From contig JAZDGR010000178.1 in NCBI GenBank assembly GCA_043806735.1, forward strand, positions 3,381 through 67,380: a DNA stretch of 64,000 bases, in the 5' to 3' direction. The DNA is from QYOJ01 sp043806735. GTDB taxonomy: Bacteria; Bacteroidota; Bacteroidia; Bacteroidales; FEN-979. Under the pieces are notes generated by a model. The model saw only the letters and a program-made list of their open reading frames with translations, made no database searches and had not been told where the DNA came from. The position numbers were made by a program, and so were the translations under genes. Positions 25,915 through 35,600 of the stretch are shown here, piece after piece. The first letter of the stretch is position 1; each line of letters starts with the position of its first letter.

Positions 25915-26814
25915 ATGAAATGGGATTCCTATCTCCGCAGTTACCAGGCATATCTGCAACTGGAGAAATCTTTATCGCCCAATACCGTGGAAGCTTACCT
26001 TCACGATGTAAAGATGCTTGTTCAATATCTTGAAATATCGGGCAACGATCTCCTGCCTTCTACCGTTAAATTACATCATCTTCAATCATTTCTGAAATGG
26101 GTCACGGAGCTGGGAATGACGGCGCGGACTCAGGCCAGGGTTATTTCAGGAATAAAATCTTTTTACAAATACCTTCAACTGGAAAATCTTGTACAAAAGG
26201 ATCCGTCTGAGCTTCTGGAGTCCCCAAAGGTTGGTCGAAAGCTTCCGGTGGTATTGAATATTTCAGAAATAGATACATTAATCGGGGTCATTGACTTGAG
26301 TAAACCCGAGGGTGAGCGCAACAAGGCCATTCTGGAAACGCTGTACGGATGCGGATTACGGGTATCCGAACTGGTTGACCTGAAGATCTCCTGCCTTCGT
26401 TTTAATGAAGGATTCATCCGGGTTATCGGCAAGGGGAACAAAGAACGGTTGGTGCCGGTGGGACAGTCCGCTCAGAAGCAAATTCGCATATACCTGGATT
26501 CGGTCAGGCGTCTTCAACCGATCAAACGGGGCTACGAGGATTTTCTTTTCCTGAACCGCCGCGGATCGAAGCTAACACGGGCAATGATCTTCAACATAAT
26601 CAAAGAGTTGGCTGAAAAAGCAGGGATCAAAAAGAACATCAGTCCGCATACATTTCGTCACTCTTTCGCCACTCATCTGGTGGAAGGTGGTGCAGATCTC
26701 CGGGCAGTTCAGGAGATGCTCGGGCATGAGTCGATAACTACTACCGAGATATATACTCATCTGGACCGGGAGTACTTAAGGAGTACAATCATCCAATATC
26801 ACCCGAGGGGGTAA
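25915..26814 (+). CDS. xerD: tyrosine recombinase XerD/XerC family
   Basis: Site-specific recombinase that resolves chromosome dimers at dif. 299 residues: an N-terminal SAM-like core-binding domain (SYQAYLQLEKSLSPNTVEAY, about 10-90) and a catalytic domain with Arg in YGCGLRVSELVDL (about 143-155), Lys in IGKGNKERLVP, HTFRHSFATHL, GHESITTTEIYTH with the nucleophile Tyr. The presence of one intact chromosomal copy next to housekeeping genes, with no repeats or integron, supports XerD over a phage integrase. The XerC/XerD choice is by general similarity only. Confidence 0.88.
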   Translation: MKWDSYLRSYQAYLQLEKSLSPNTVEAYLHDVKMLVQYLEISGNDLLPSTVKLHHLQSFLKWVTELGMTARTQARVISGIKSFYKYLQLENLVQKDPSELLESPKVGRKLPVVLNISEIDTLIGVIDLSKPEGERNKAILETLYGCGLRVSELVDLKISCLRFNEGFIRVIGKGNKERLVPVGQSAQKQIRIYLDSVRRLQPIKRGYEDFLFLNRRGSKLTRAMIFNIIKELAEKAGIKKNISPHTFRHSFATHLVEGGADLRAVQEMLGHESITTTEIYTHLDREYLRSTIIQYHPRG

Positions 26815-26815
26815 A

Positions 26816-27622
26816 TTATTTAAAAGGAGAATCGGGTTCTTTCGCCATGTGGTTGTAAACCATCCTATCCAGCAGTTTCGGGAAAATCTTATTCAGAAGA
26901 ACGGTCATTTTCCCTTGAGTAGTAAGTGTAAGTCTGTGTTTCCGTTTTTCGATGGCGTTGCAGATATGCATAGCTACCTCTTCGGCCGACATCATCTTAG
27001 CTTCATCCCTGGGGGATTCGCCTTGCTGACTACCATCCTTAGCCAATGATGTATTCCGGATATTTGAAGTGGTAAAACCGGGACAAGCGATGAGTACATG
27101 GAGACCTTTTTTCATATTCTCAATCCGCACAACTTCCAGAAATCCCTGCATCGCAAACTTGGATGCCGAATAACCGGCTCTTCCCGGTAATCCTTTGTAG
27201 CCCGCTACGGAAGAGACTCCCACAAGTGAACCTCCTGTTTCAAGCAGGTGAGGCAAAGCATATTTTGTGCAGTAAACAGTTCCCCAGAAATTTGTATTCA
27301 TCACCTTTTTCATTACGTCAAGGTCCACTTCTTCAAACAGGGCTCTCATGGAGATCCCGGCATTGTTGATTAGGACATCAATCCGGCCAAAATGATTCAC
27401 TGTCGAGCTGACCAGGTTTTTGCAATCTTCTTCTTTTGATACATCTGTCAAGACTGTTATCACTTCTGTTCCGGTAATCCCTAATTTTTCGCTGTTCACT
27501 GTTAACTGTTCCCTGTTCCTTGCTGCCAGCGAGAGCCTGGCTCCTCTCCTGGCACACTCAAACGCAAGCGCTTGTCCTATACCCGAGGAGGCCCCGGTGA
27601 TGATTACGATCTTGTCTTTCAT
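26816..27622 (-). CDS. short-chain dehydrogenase/reductase
   Basis: 268 residues, NAD(P)-dependent. TGASSGIG (about 9-16) binds the cofactor, NNAGIS is the structural motif, SSVAGYKGLPGRAGYSASK holds the catalytic Ser and YxxxK. A C-terminal basic tail (TLTTQGKMTVLLNKIFPKLL) may contact the membrane. Substrate unknown. Residues around REQLTVNSEKLG are encoded by a 7-bp-period repeat (27491-27524), so this loop appears to be a recent in-frame expansion. Stops 1 base from the convergent xerD. Confidence 0.88.
   Translation of the reverse strand: MKDKIVIITGASSGIGQALAFECARRGARLSLAARNREQLTVNSEKLGITGTEVITVLTDVSKEEDCKNLVSSTVNHFGRIDVLINNAGISMRALFEEVDLDVMKKVMNTNFWGTVYCTKYALPHLLETGGSLVGVSSVAGYKGLPGRAGYSASKFAMQGFLEVVRIENMKKGLHVLIACPGFTTSNIRNTSLAKDGSQQGESPRDEAKMMSAEEVAMHICNAIEKRKHRLTLTTQGKMTVLLNKIFPKLLDRMVYNHMAKEPDSPFK
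27491..27524. repeat. heptamer array inside the SDR gene
   Basis: About four imperfect copies of CTGTTCA/CTGTTAA/CTGTTCC. Its complement (AGTGAAC, AGGGAAC) is the same unit seen at 39851 and 58090. The array is read in frame as part of the SDR. Confidence 0.7.
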
Positions 27623-27630
27623 AATAAATC

Positions 27631-27682
27631 GTGAAATGGTGAAATGGCGAAATTAAGAAATTTAAGAAATTGGGAAATTAGG
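27631..27682. repeat. degenerate GAAAT-rich tandem array
   Basis: Six imperfect copies with a period of about 8 (GAAATGGT, GAAATGGC, GAAATTAA and variants) immediately upstream of the SDR start and upstream of the divergent aminotransferase promoter. Confidence 0.6.
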
Positions 27683-27706
27683 TAATTATGGGAAGCAATG
27701 ATTTTG

Positions 27707-27714
27707 TATTTTCG
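27707..27714 (+). promoter_or_regulatory. -7 box of the aminotransferase gene
   Basis: TATTTTCG, one mismatch to TAnnTTTG, 17 bases before the ATG at 27732. The -33 region is occupied by the tail of the repeat array. Confidence 0.4.
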
Positions 27715-27731
27715 TCACATAATCCTCTTCT

Positions 27732-28922
27732 ATGACTGAACGGGAACTCTTCTACAGGTATCTGGGATTGCCATCTTTCACTCCGATGGGACTGGAGATT
27801 GAACATGCCGAGGGGATTTATCTCACGGATAAAACCGGGAAAAGTTACATTGACCTCGTTTCAGGAATCTCGGTTAGCAACATTGGCCATCGCCATCCAA
27901 AAGTTCTGGATGCCATCCGGGATCAACTGGAAAAATACCTTTATCTCAACGTATACGGAGAATTTATTCAATCTCCACAGGTCCAACTTGCCAAAAGGCT
28001 AGTGGATCTTATGCCTGCCCCGCTTGAATCCGTCTTCTTTGTAAATTCTGGCAGCGAGGCCATCGAAGGAGCTTTGAAGCTGGCTAAAAGGTACACCGGT
28101 CGCAGCGAGGTCATCGCATTTTATAATGCCTATCATGGTTCCACCCAGGGAGCTTTAAGTATTCTGGGGAACGAGGTGATGAAACATCCTTTCAGGCCTC
28201 TAATACCAGATATCAGGTTCCTGAGATTCAATAACTTTCCTGACCTGGAGCAGATCTCGGAAAAAACAGCATGTGTTGTGGCGGAGACAATCCAGGCAGA
28301 AGCCGGCCTGATCCTTCCGGTTGACAGTTATCTTTTTCAACTCAGAAAAAGATGTTCTGACACTGGAACTCTCCTCATCGTGGATGATGTTCAGATGGGT
28401 TTCGGGCGCACCGGAAAGCTATTCTCCTTTGAGCACTATGGCATTGTGCCTGATATTCTTGTGCTTGCAAAGGCTTTTGGAGCAGGCATGCCACTGGGTG
28501 CTTTTATCGCCCCCAAAAAGGTCATGGACACCCTGGCATTCGATCCGGAATTGGGCCACATCACCACCTTTGGAGGACACCCGGTAAGTTGTGCAGCTGC
28601 GCTGGCAGGTTTAGAGGTGCTCTGTTCCGGAAGTTTGTTGGCCGATGTCGAAGCAAAAGGCAGGCGATTCGAAGCGAAACTAGCGGGTCATCCAGTTATT
28701 AAATCATTGAGGAGGAAAGGATTGGCAATTGGCGCTGATTTGGCAGGCCCGGGAAAGAGAAAGCTTTTTATGGAGGCAGTTGTTGGGAAAGGGATCATCA
28801 TTGACTGGTACCTGTTTCAACCCGCCACCTTCAGGATAGCGCCTCCTCTGACGATCACTTTCGAGGAGATAGACCTTGCTTGTGAAGCGTTGACAGCGGC
28901 TTTGGAGAAGGTCAAGATGTAA
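27732..28922 (+). CDS. class III PLP-dependent aminotransferase
   Basis: 396 residues, related to acetylornithine/4-aminobutyrate aminotransferases. Visible: NSGSEAIEGALKLAKRYTGR (phosphate cup), FYNAYHGSTQGALS, ETIQAEAGLILP, LIVDDVQMGFGRTGKLFSFE and the Schiff-base Lys in VLAKAFGAGMPLGAF (about residue 250). The usual DEV(Q) is DDVQ, a tolerated change. No biosynthetic neighbours identify the amine donor or acceptor. Ends at a heptamer array that separates it from aat. Confidence 0.85.
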   Translation: MTERELFYRYLGLPSFTPMGLEIEHAEGIYLTDKTGKSYIDLVSGISVSNIGHRHPKVLDAIRDQLEKYLYLNVYGEFIQSPQVQLAKRLVDLMPAPLESVFFVNSGSEAIEGALKLAKRYTGRSEVIAFYNAYHGSTQGALSILGNEVMKHPFRPLIPDIRFLRFNNFPDLEQISEKTACVVAETIQAEAGLILPVDSYLFQLRKRCSDTGTLLIVDDVQMGFGRTGKLFSFEHYGIVPDILVLAKAFGAGMPLGAFIAPKKVMDTLAFDPELGHITTFGGHPVSCAAALAGLEVLCSGSLLADVEAKGRRFEAKLAGHPVIKSLRRKGLAIGADLAGPGKRKLFMEAVVGKGIIIDWYLFQPATFRIAPPLTITFEEIDLACEALTAALEKVKM

Positions 28923-28946
28923 ATTCGTCATTCGTAATTCGTCATT
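28923..28946. repeat. ATTCGTC/ATTCGTA heptamer array
   Basis: Three to four 7-bp units starting at the base after the aminotransferase stop and ending 7 bases before the aat start. The complement equals the TTACGAA unit at 56842. Confidence 0.65.
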
Positions 28947-28952
28947 TGAAGA

Positions 28953-29651
28953 GTGCCTATTTATTTGTTACCTGATGAACCTGTTTTCCCCCCGGCATCG
29001 GAAGCGGAGGAGGAAGGTTTGCTTGCGGTCGGCGGGGATTTCTCAGTTGACAGGTTATTGGCGGCATACGCTTCAGGGATCTTCCCCTGGTTTGTCCACG
29101 ACGGAACTATCTACTGGTTCTCACCAGATCCGCGCCTTGTATTATTTCCAGGCAACTTCAAAGAATCCCGATCGCTGATTCGGATTCTACGAACTGCGCG
29201 ATTCGAGGTGCGTTTTGATGAGGATTTTGAAGGGGTTGTCAGGGCCTGTTCGAAGGTGAATCGTTCACATGAATCAGGCACGTGGATCAGCGAAGATTTC
29301 ATTTCGGGATACCTAGAGTTGCATCGGAAAGGATTTGCCCATTCTGTTGAGACCTATCATAACGGCGACCTTGTCGGAGGTCTGTACGGTGTCTCCCTGG
29401 GTAGAGCCTTTTTTGGCGAAAGCATGTTCTTTACCTATTCAAACGCATCGAAAGTGGCGTTGTTTTTTCTGGTTGAACGATTAAAGGAATGGGAGTTCTC
29501 CTTTATCGACTGCCAGGTGGAGACGGAACATTTCCGGAGGATGGGAGCTTGTTCAATACCCAGATCTGAGTACCTGAAACTACTGGCTTCAGCCATTCGC
29601 TTTCCGACTAAAAGAGGGAGATGGGGGAAGGAGGTGAGACGTAAGACGTAA
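28953..29651 (+). CDS. aat: leucyl/phenylalanyl-tRNA--protein transferase
   Basis: Transfers Leu or Phe from aminoacyl-tRNA to proteins with N-terminal Arg or Lys, creating N-degrons recognised by ClpS. 232 residues from a GTG start (MPIYLLPDEPVFPPASEAEE). Core: GLLAVGGDFSVDRLLAAYAS, GIFPWF, WFSPDPRLVLFP, SHESGTWISEDFISGY, SVETYHNGDLVGGLYGVSLG, FFGESMF and FIDCQVETEHFRRMGA. The last residues (EVRRKT) and stop are written by a heptamer array, so the native C-terminus may have been replaced. Works with clpS (14309) and clpC (1651) in this window. Confidence 0.96.
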   Translation: MPIYLLPDEPVFPPASEAEEEGLLAVGGDFSVDRLLAAYASGIFPWFVHDGTIYWFSPDPRLVLFPGNFKESRSLIRILRTARFEVRFDEDFEGVVRACSKVNRSHESGTWISEDFISGYLELHRKGFAHSVETYHNGDLVGGLYGVSLGRAFFGESMFFTYSNASKVALFFLVERLKEWEFSFIDCQVETEHFRRMGACSIPRSEYLKLLASAIRFPTKRGRWGKEVRRKT

Positions 29652-29679
29652 GACGTAGGACGTGGGACGTAGGACGTAA
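29638..29679. repeat. GACGTAA heptamer array, six copies
   Basis: GACGTAA x2, GACGTAG, GACGTGG, GACGTAG, GACGTAA with no gaps. The array covers the last codons and stop of aat and ends 16 bases before the stop of the convergent peptidase gene. Confidence 0.8.
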
Positions 29680-29695
29680 ATGAGATAATAGTTCT

Positions 29696-30904
29696 TTACA
29701 GCCCGAGTTTTTGGCGGATATCCAGGGGAATGGTATTTTTATTGACCATGATATCCATGGTTTTCAGTTCCACGAATGGTTTTGATGCATAAAAGTATCC
29801 CTTGTACTTGTGATCGCTGAAACCCCAGGAATTCTTCACGATATAATATACATTGCCATTCTGGTCTCTTGCTATTCCAATGATGTGCATCCCATGGTCG
29901 TCGGTAGTCTGATAATTATCGAACTCTGTCTGGCGTAATTCCTGGGTGATTTTTTTCTCAGGAACAGGGCGATTAAACTTGTAGAGAAGTTCTTCCTTTT
30001 CTTTCTCGGTCATCTTCTCCCAGCGGGACTGCTCCAATCCGGAAAGCTCGGGTGCGTCCTTATCCGGGACAATGGCAACACCGTTCTTCCAGGAGAATCC
30101 TTTTTCACTTACATCGCTGCCCCACACCACGGTGTATCCGTTTTCCAATGAATTATCCAGGATCCTCATCATATCCTGCAGGGGGACATTATAAACTTCG
30201 TCCATCAGCCAGTTATCGGGGATTTCCAGGATGAATTTGGAATAAAAGGGATGGTGCGTGTAGGATGTGATCTCCACGTAATCATCGGGATTGAGCCCCA
30301 GCATTTTTGCATAAGAAACCGGTGTGTACTCGACTCCTTGATAGGTGAATTTTTTCGGAATTTCTCCGAGGTAGACATCCAGGATCCCGGTATATCCTTT
30401 GATCCAGACCGGACTTAGTTTCTTATTCGGATTTTTCAGGACCGCATTCACGTATGCTTCCAGCAGTGCATCCATCTCTCCATGCACTGGTTTATCTTCT
30501 CCAATTACGAGGCCCGTATAGATTTCTTCCGGGACCAATCCATAGTTTTTAAGAACGTAGGTCACGTCGTGAGCCGCACCTCCTCCAGCAAAGTTGTGTT
30601 TACCCTGAAAGCGGACATAAAGCGGGGCTTTATCGGCATACGTTTTATATACCACGAACATTTCGGAAAGGTCAAAGGTATCTTTCCCCTGCCTCAGCAA
30701 TTCCGATTCCAGAAAAGAAATAGCTGAATAGCTCCAGCAGGTACCTGACCGGTATTGATTTTTAACAGGCGTAGCCGGAAGTTTGATGACTTCTGTAAAA
30801 ACATAGCCGGTATCGGCTTTTTTCTCTTTAACACTATCCTGGGCGAAGGATGAAATTGAAAATCCCAGGAAAATCAATGCTAATAAAGTAATACTCTGTT
30901 TCAT
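29696..30904 (-). CDS. secreted papain-fold aminopeptidase (C1B, bleomycin-hydrolase-like)
   Basis: Cysteine peptidase, 402 residues from the ATG at 30904; a TTG seven codons earlier is less likely. A signal peptide (LGFSISSFAQ) places it outside the cytoplasm, unlike classical PepC. Catalytic Cys is in QYRSGTCWSYSAISFLES (about residues 44-61), His in DDHGMHIIGIA and Asn in VKNSWGFSD, all in the right order. Insertions such as NFAGGGAAHDV are typical of the C1B group. Similar secreted forms are common in Bacteroidetes. Single gene, convergent with aat. Confidence 0.88.
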   Translation of the reverse strand: MKQSITLLALIFLGFSISSFAQDSVKEKKADTGYVFTEVIKLPATPVKNQYRSGTCWSYSAISFLESELLRQGKDTFDLSEMFVVYKTYADKAPLYVRFQGKHNFAGGGAAHDVTYVLKNYGLVPEEIYTGLVIGEDKPVHGEMDALLEAYVNAVLKNPNKKLSPVWIKGYTGILDVYLGEIPKKFTYQGVEYTPVSYAKMLGLNPDDYVEITSYTHHPFYSKFILEIPDNWLMDEVYNVPLQDMMRILDNSLENGYTVVWGSDVSEKGFSWKNGVAIVPDKDAPELSGLEQSRWEKMTEKEKEELLYKFNRPVPEKKITQELRQTEFDNYQTTDDHGMHIIGIARDQNGNVYYIVKNSWGFSDHKYKGYFYASKPFVELKTMDIMVNKNTIPLDIRQKLGL

Positions 30905-30934
30905 TGTGATATCTTTTTTTTTCAAAAGTAAAAA

Positions 30935-31909
30935 TTAATCCGGTTCAAACGGATGATTTTTGTCAAAATCGGGCCTGTAATGATTGAAACTTCCCATTCC
31001 CTGGATGAAGCCTCGATGCAGGCCAAATTCTTCTAACACTTTTATTGCCTTGCGGTACTCTTTTAGTGAAAGTGATCTCCCGAGCACCGGATGGGAGTAT
31101 ACGGCTGTTGTAGGATAATATTGCGACATCAATCCAATATGGAGTTGAGGCGACACCTCTTCTGCAATGAAACTGAGGACTTTACGGGTGTTCTCTTCCT
31201 GGCCGGGAAGGACCAAATGCCGGATCAGGATGCCGGATTCGGCATATCCTTCCTTATTTAACGGCAAGGCAGATCCTTTTTGTCGATACATCTCCTTCAA
31301 CGCTGCTGCTGCAACCTCAGGATAACCAGGAGCGTCTGAGAATTGTCTAGCCAGGTCGGAGTCAATGTATTTAAAATCAGGAAGATAGACATCAATTATC
31401 CCTTCCAGGGTGCGAAGCGTCGAAACTTTGTCGTAGCCGTTGGTGTTAAAAACCCAGGTGGGTTGATAGCCTAAAAGTTCAACAGCCTGGATTATGATCT
31501 TCATCTGGGGAATAAAATGAGAAGGCGAAACAAAACCGACGATGTTTATGCCGGTAGCCAGAATCCTTGTGATCTGGGACAGAACCTCATTCAGATTCAT
31601 CTGATCCCGCGAATGATCTCTGTGGTTATTACTGATCTGATCATTCTGGCAATAGATGCACTGCAGGTTACAGTTTGTGAAAAAGATGTTGCAGATTCCA
31701 CGCGAACCACTGATGACCGGTTCCTCTCCGCGATGAATGCAGATGGAAGAGAGGCTAAATCCTGTGCCGGCCTTACAGTATCCCAAAGTCTGAGAGAACC
31801 TGTCAGCATGACAATTCCTGGGGCAGAGGGCGCAATCACGGAGCGTTTCGAGTTCAGAAAGAAGCGGGGTGAAGTCCATTTTTTCAATAGTTTTTCTGTA
31901 CATTCGCAA
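30935..31909 (-). CDS. radical SAM protein, PflA-like (COG1313 type)
   Basis: 324 residues; the Met at residue 11 (31879) is an alternative start. A cysteine pair (CALCPRNCHADR, about 27-38) precedes the SAM cluster motif CNLQCIYCQN (CxxxCxxC, about 81-90). The rest is a half-barrel with WVFNTNGYDK and DVYLPDFKYID. Proteins of this type are annotated as putative pyruvate-formate-lyase-activating enzymes, but no glycyl-radical enzyme lies nearby, so the target is unknown. 30 bases downstream of it is the start of the peptidase gene on the same strand. Confidence 0.85.
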   Translation of the reverse strand: MRMYRKTIEKMDFTPLLSELETLRDCALCPRNCHADRFSQTLGYCKAGTGFSLSSICIHRGEEPVISGSRGICNIFFTNCNLQCIYCQNDQISNNHRDHSRDQMNLNEVLSQITRILATGINIVGFVSPSHFIPQMKIIIQAVELLGYQPTWVFNTNGYDKVSTLRTLEGIIDVYLPDFKYIDSDLARQFSDAPGYPEVAAAALKEMYRQKGSALPLNKEGYAESGILIRHLVLPGQEENTRKVLSFIAEEVSPQLHIGLMSQYYPTTAVYSHPVLGRSLSLKEYRKAIKVLEEFGLHRGFIQGMGSFNHYRPDFDKNHPFEPD

Positions 31910-31971
31910 GCAAGAATGTTACTGCAAAGACATTCAGACGCAACGGACGCAAAGATAAGGAATTCAACAAG

Positions 31972-32616
31972 ATGGATTTCAGCCGCTATACGCACTTTAT
32001 CTGGGATTGGAACGGAACCTTGCTGGACGATGCATGGTTGTGCGTGGAGGTCATGAATGGCATGTTGAAAGTACGGGATCTTCCTACCTTGACACTCGAG
32101 ATATACCGGGAGATTTTCGATTTCCCGGTCAAGGATTATTATCTGAAGCTGGGATTTGATTTTGAGATCGAATCTTTTGAAAAAGTAGGCATGGAGTTTA
32201 TGGTTTTATATAACCAAAGGCAACATGAGTGTCATCTCTATCCGGAAGTGAAACATCTTCTCTCCTATTGTCGGCTCAAAGGTTACGGTCAATCTATTTT
32301 GTCTGCCAGGGAGCAGAATGAACTGGTGACCGAGATCATTAACCTGGGGGTCAGAGATTATTTTCATTTGGTATATGGTCTGGATGATCATTACGCTCAT
32401 GGAAAGACTGACGTGGGTTTCCGTCTGATCCGGGATCTGGGCATCCCCAAAAGGGAGCTGATTTTTATTGGGGATACACTCCATGATGCAGAAGTAGCGC
32501 GGGAGATCGGGATCGATTGCATTCTGATCCCAAATGGTCACCATTCAGAAGAACGGGTCCGTTCGTCGGGATTTCCCGTAGTGAGTTCCTTAGCAGATTT
32601 TGTTAACACGATCTAA
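31972..32616 (+). CDS. HAD-superfamily phosphatase (phosphoglycolate-phosphatase-like)
   Basis: 214 residues. Motif I is DWNGTLLDD (residues 12-20, nucleophile Asp 12), motif II ILSAREQNE, motif III Lys in HGKTDVGFRL and motif IV FIGDTLHDAEVA. The helical cap between motifs I and II places it in HAD subfamily IA. Substrate not predictable. A TACATTCG -7-like box lies at 31899-31906, divergent from the radical SAM gene. The next gene starts 2 bases after its stop. Confidence 0.85.
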   Translation: MDFSRYTHFIWDWNGTLLDDAWLCVEVMNGMLKVRDLPTLTLEIYREIFDFPVKDYYLKLGFDFEIESFEKVGMEFMVLYNQRQHECHLYPEVKHLLSYCRLKGYGQSILSAREQNELVTEIINLGVRDYFHLVYGLDDHYAHGKTDVGFRLIRDLGIPKRELIFIGDTLHDAEVAREIGIDCILIPNGHHSEERVRSSGFPVVSSLADFVNTI

Positions 32617-32618
32617 GT

Positions 32619-35600
32619 ATGCGAGTAGTTCAATTCGTTTTCTTGCTGGTTGCCTTCCTGAACGTTGCTGCCCCGACCTCCGGCCAGGGTATGAAGGGAA
32701 AAGATTCGAAGACGCATACCATTTCAATTCAGAATTCAGAATTCAGAATTCAGAATTCAAAATTTAAAAATCAACGTACTGATAGTAATTCGGTTCTTTC
32801 AAAGCTGATTCTAATGGTTGGACGGGAGCCGGTGGTGCCCGGGGATTTGGAACTCGTCGCCGCCATGGATTTCATTCAATCCCTTGACGGGTATTCAGCT
32901 ACATATACCACCTTCCACGAGTTGAAAAAGCATCCGAAACAACTTCACGATGTCGACCTGGTTTGGTTTCATCGTCCGGATACAATGGATTTTTCACCCG
33001 AGGAATCTGACCTGAAAATGATCGGTTTATTACAGGAATATATTTCCGGAGGCGGATCAATGCTGCTTACCCTGGATGGGTTCAGGTACCTGAATTTGCT
33101 GGGTGTTGAATCAACGATCCCATCCACCCGGTTAAAGGCTTCTATCGATGAAGGGTACGGACGAAAACTGGGATTTCATGCTTTCCGGGAGCATCCCGTG
33201 TTCCAAGGCCTCCATGGAGGATCTTACGTTTACCAGCCGGCTAAAGATATGACGGTCAGGGTTCACGGTTTTTTTGGCGATACTATTCCTGAAAAGGGAA
33301 ACGTGGTTGCGATCGATTGGGATTATATCTTTTTCCGAGAAAACTCGAAACTGATCATCGAGTATACCTTGGGCGGCGGAAAAGTGCTTGCTGTGGGCGG
33401 CTATACTTATTTTTCGCAGCCGAACGGCAACCGGCTTCAACTGGATAAATTCACCACAAACACCTTTGCATACCTGACTGGGGAATCTGAGAATCAGCCT
33501 GTCTTCTTTTGGAATTATTCGATCCCGAAGGTTGTCCAATGCTCTGAAAAAGAACAAAATCGCGATGTCATGTTTGCCGTAATCCCCGAAAGCAACAATT
33601 GGGATATGCCAACCCATCCTATCCAGTTCTCGCCGAGACCTGCCACTGACAATTATTGCGAAGTTGCCGGTGAGCGGATGGTGGTCATGGGACGTGAAAG
33701 AGGCGGCATTGAAGAGATCTGGGCCCATCCTTTCATGGCGGTCCGGGACTATGAAGCCGGTGTGCATCTTGTTGGTGGCAGAGGTGAGTTATCTGACAGT
33801 GTAATCTGGCTTAAAACCCTAACTCCCGAAATCGTGATCCGCCCTGATTGCTTTATCAGATATTACAGAATTGGGGCTGACTACCTGAAGGAAATTGTCG
33901 CGGCGGATCCGCTGAATACGTCCGTTGTGGTTCATTATGAATACCATGGAGCCGATCCGATTATTCTAGAAATCCGGTTTACAAGCAACCTAAGGTTCAT
34001 GTGGCCCTATCCTGAAACAGCCATTGGCACCCTATGTTACAGATGGGATGCCGATTATCATGCTTACCTTATTCAGGACCAATCGGGGGATTTCAACGTA
34101 CTGGTTGGGGCAACTAAGGCGCCTTCGGATCATTCGGTCAGGAAAGGAGATGGATTCATCATCGATGCCGGGTTATCTTACTCCCTGAAACCAGGAGAGG
34201 CAATGGATCTGATCATCTCCTCAGGGAATGAAGGGGTTGAAAAACTACAATCGGAATTTGACCGAGCTATTCGCAATCCGGAACAAATCTTTACAAATGC
34301 CAGAGAGCATGTAGATAACTTGCTGACTACTAGTGTGATGATCACTTCCCCGGACAAGAACTTTAACTTGGGTTACCGGTGGGCACTCGTAGGAATTGAC
34401 CGCTTTTTTGTGACGACTCCCGGGATGGGATCGGCTCTGATAGCGGGATATGGTACTACGAGACGGGGTTGGGACGGTGGCCAGAAAGTCAGCGGAAGGC
34501 CGGGCTACGCATGGTATTTTGGACGAGATGGCGAGTGGAGCGGCTTTGCTTTACTGGATTATGGAGATTTCGAAAAAGTGAAGAAGAACCTCGAATTTTA
34601 CCGGAAATACCAGGATCTAAACGGGAAGATCTTCCACGAAGCCACTACTTCCGGCGTCATCCATTACGATGCTTCAGATGCAACTCCCTTATACATTGTA
34701 TTGGCAGGCAAATACTTCCGGCATTCCGGCGATACCAATTTCCTGAAGGACCACTGGCCTGCGATTAAAAAGGCCATAAACTTCTGTTTTTCCACAGATA
34801 CTGACGGGGATCACCTGATTGAAAATACTGGCGTAGGGCATGGTTGGGTGGAGGGGGGGGAACTCTATGGTTCCCATTCTTCCGTTTATTTGACCGGGTG
34901 TTGGGCTGCAGCTCTTGAAGAAGCTGCCACCATGGCTTCTACTGCAAAGGATCAGGAGGCAACCAATTACTGGAAGGAAGTTAAGGTGCTTAAAGACCTC
35001 ATTGACAGAAATTTCTGGAATATTAAAAACGGGTTTTATTCGTATGGCTTGAATCTGGATGGTTCGTTCCGGACAGAGCCGACGATCCTGCCCTCGGTTC
35101 CTGCTTATTTCGGAGTCACGGATAAAGATAAATTTCGTTTTGTTTTAAACCAATACGCCTCCAATGCTTTCTCCACTAACTGGGGTACCCGGATCATACG
35201 TGAAGATAGTCCGATGTTCAAGCCCACCGGTTACCACTATGGAAGTGTCTGGCCTCTTTTTACGGGATGGACGGCCTTAGCAGAGTACCGGTATGGAAAT
35301 TACCCTCAGGGATTTGCGCATATCCTGAATAACCTGAATGTTTACAAGTCGTGGGGGCTCGGCTATGTCGAGGAGGTTCTGAACGGCGCCGAATACCAGC
35401 CATCCGGCGTTTGTCCGCACCAATGCTGGTCGGAGACTATGGTGATTCAACCTATTCTGGAAGGGATGCTGGGGATTGAGGTATTTGCAGAGGAGCACAA
35501 GATCCGTCTCTCTCCCCGGTTGCCTGCAGACTGGGATTCCTTGAGGGTTGAGCATATCCGGATGTCAGATCAGAAGCTGAATTTCCAGTTCAGACGAGAT

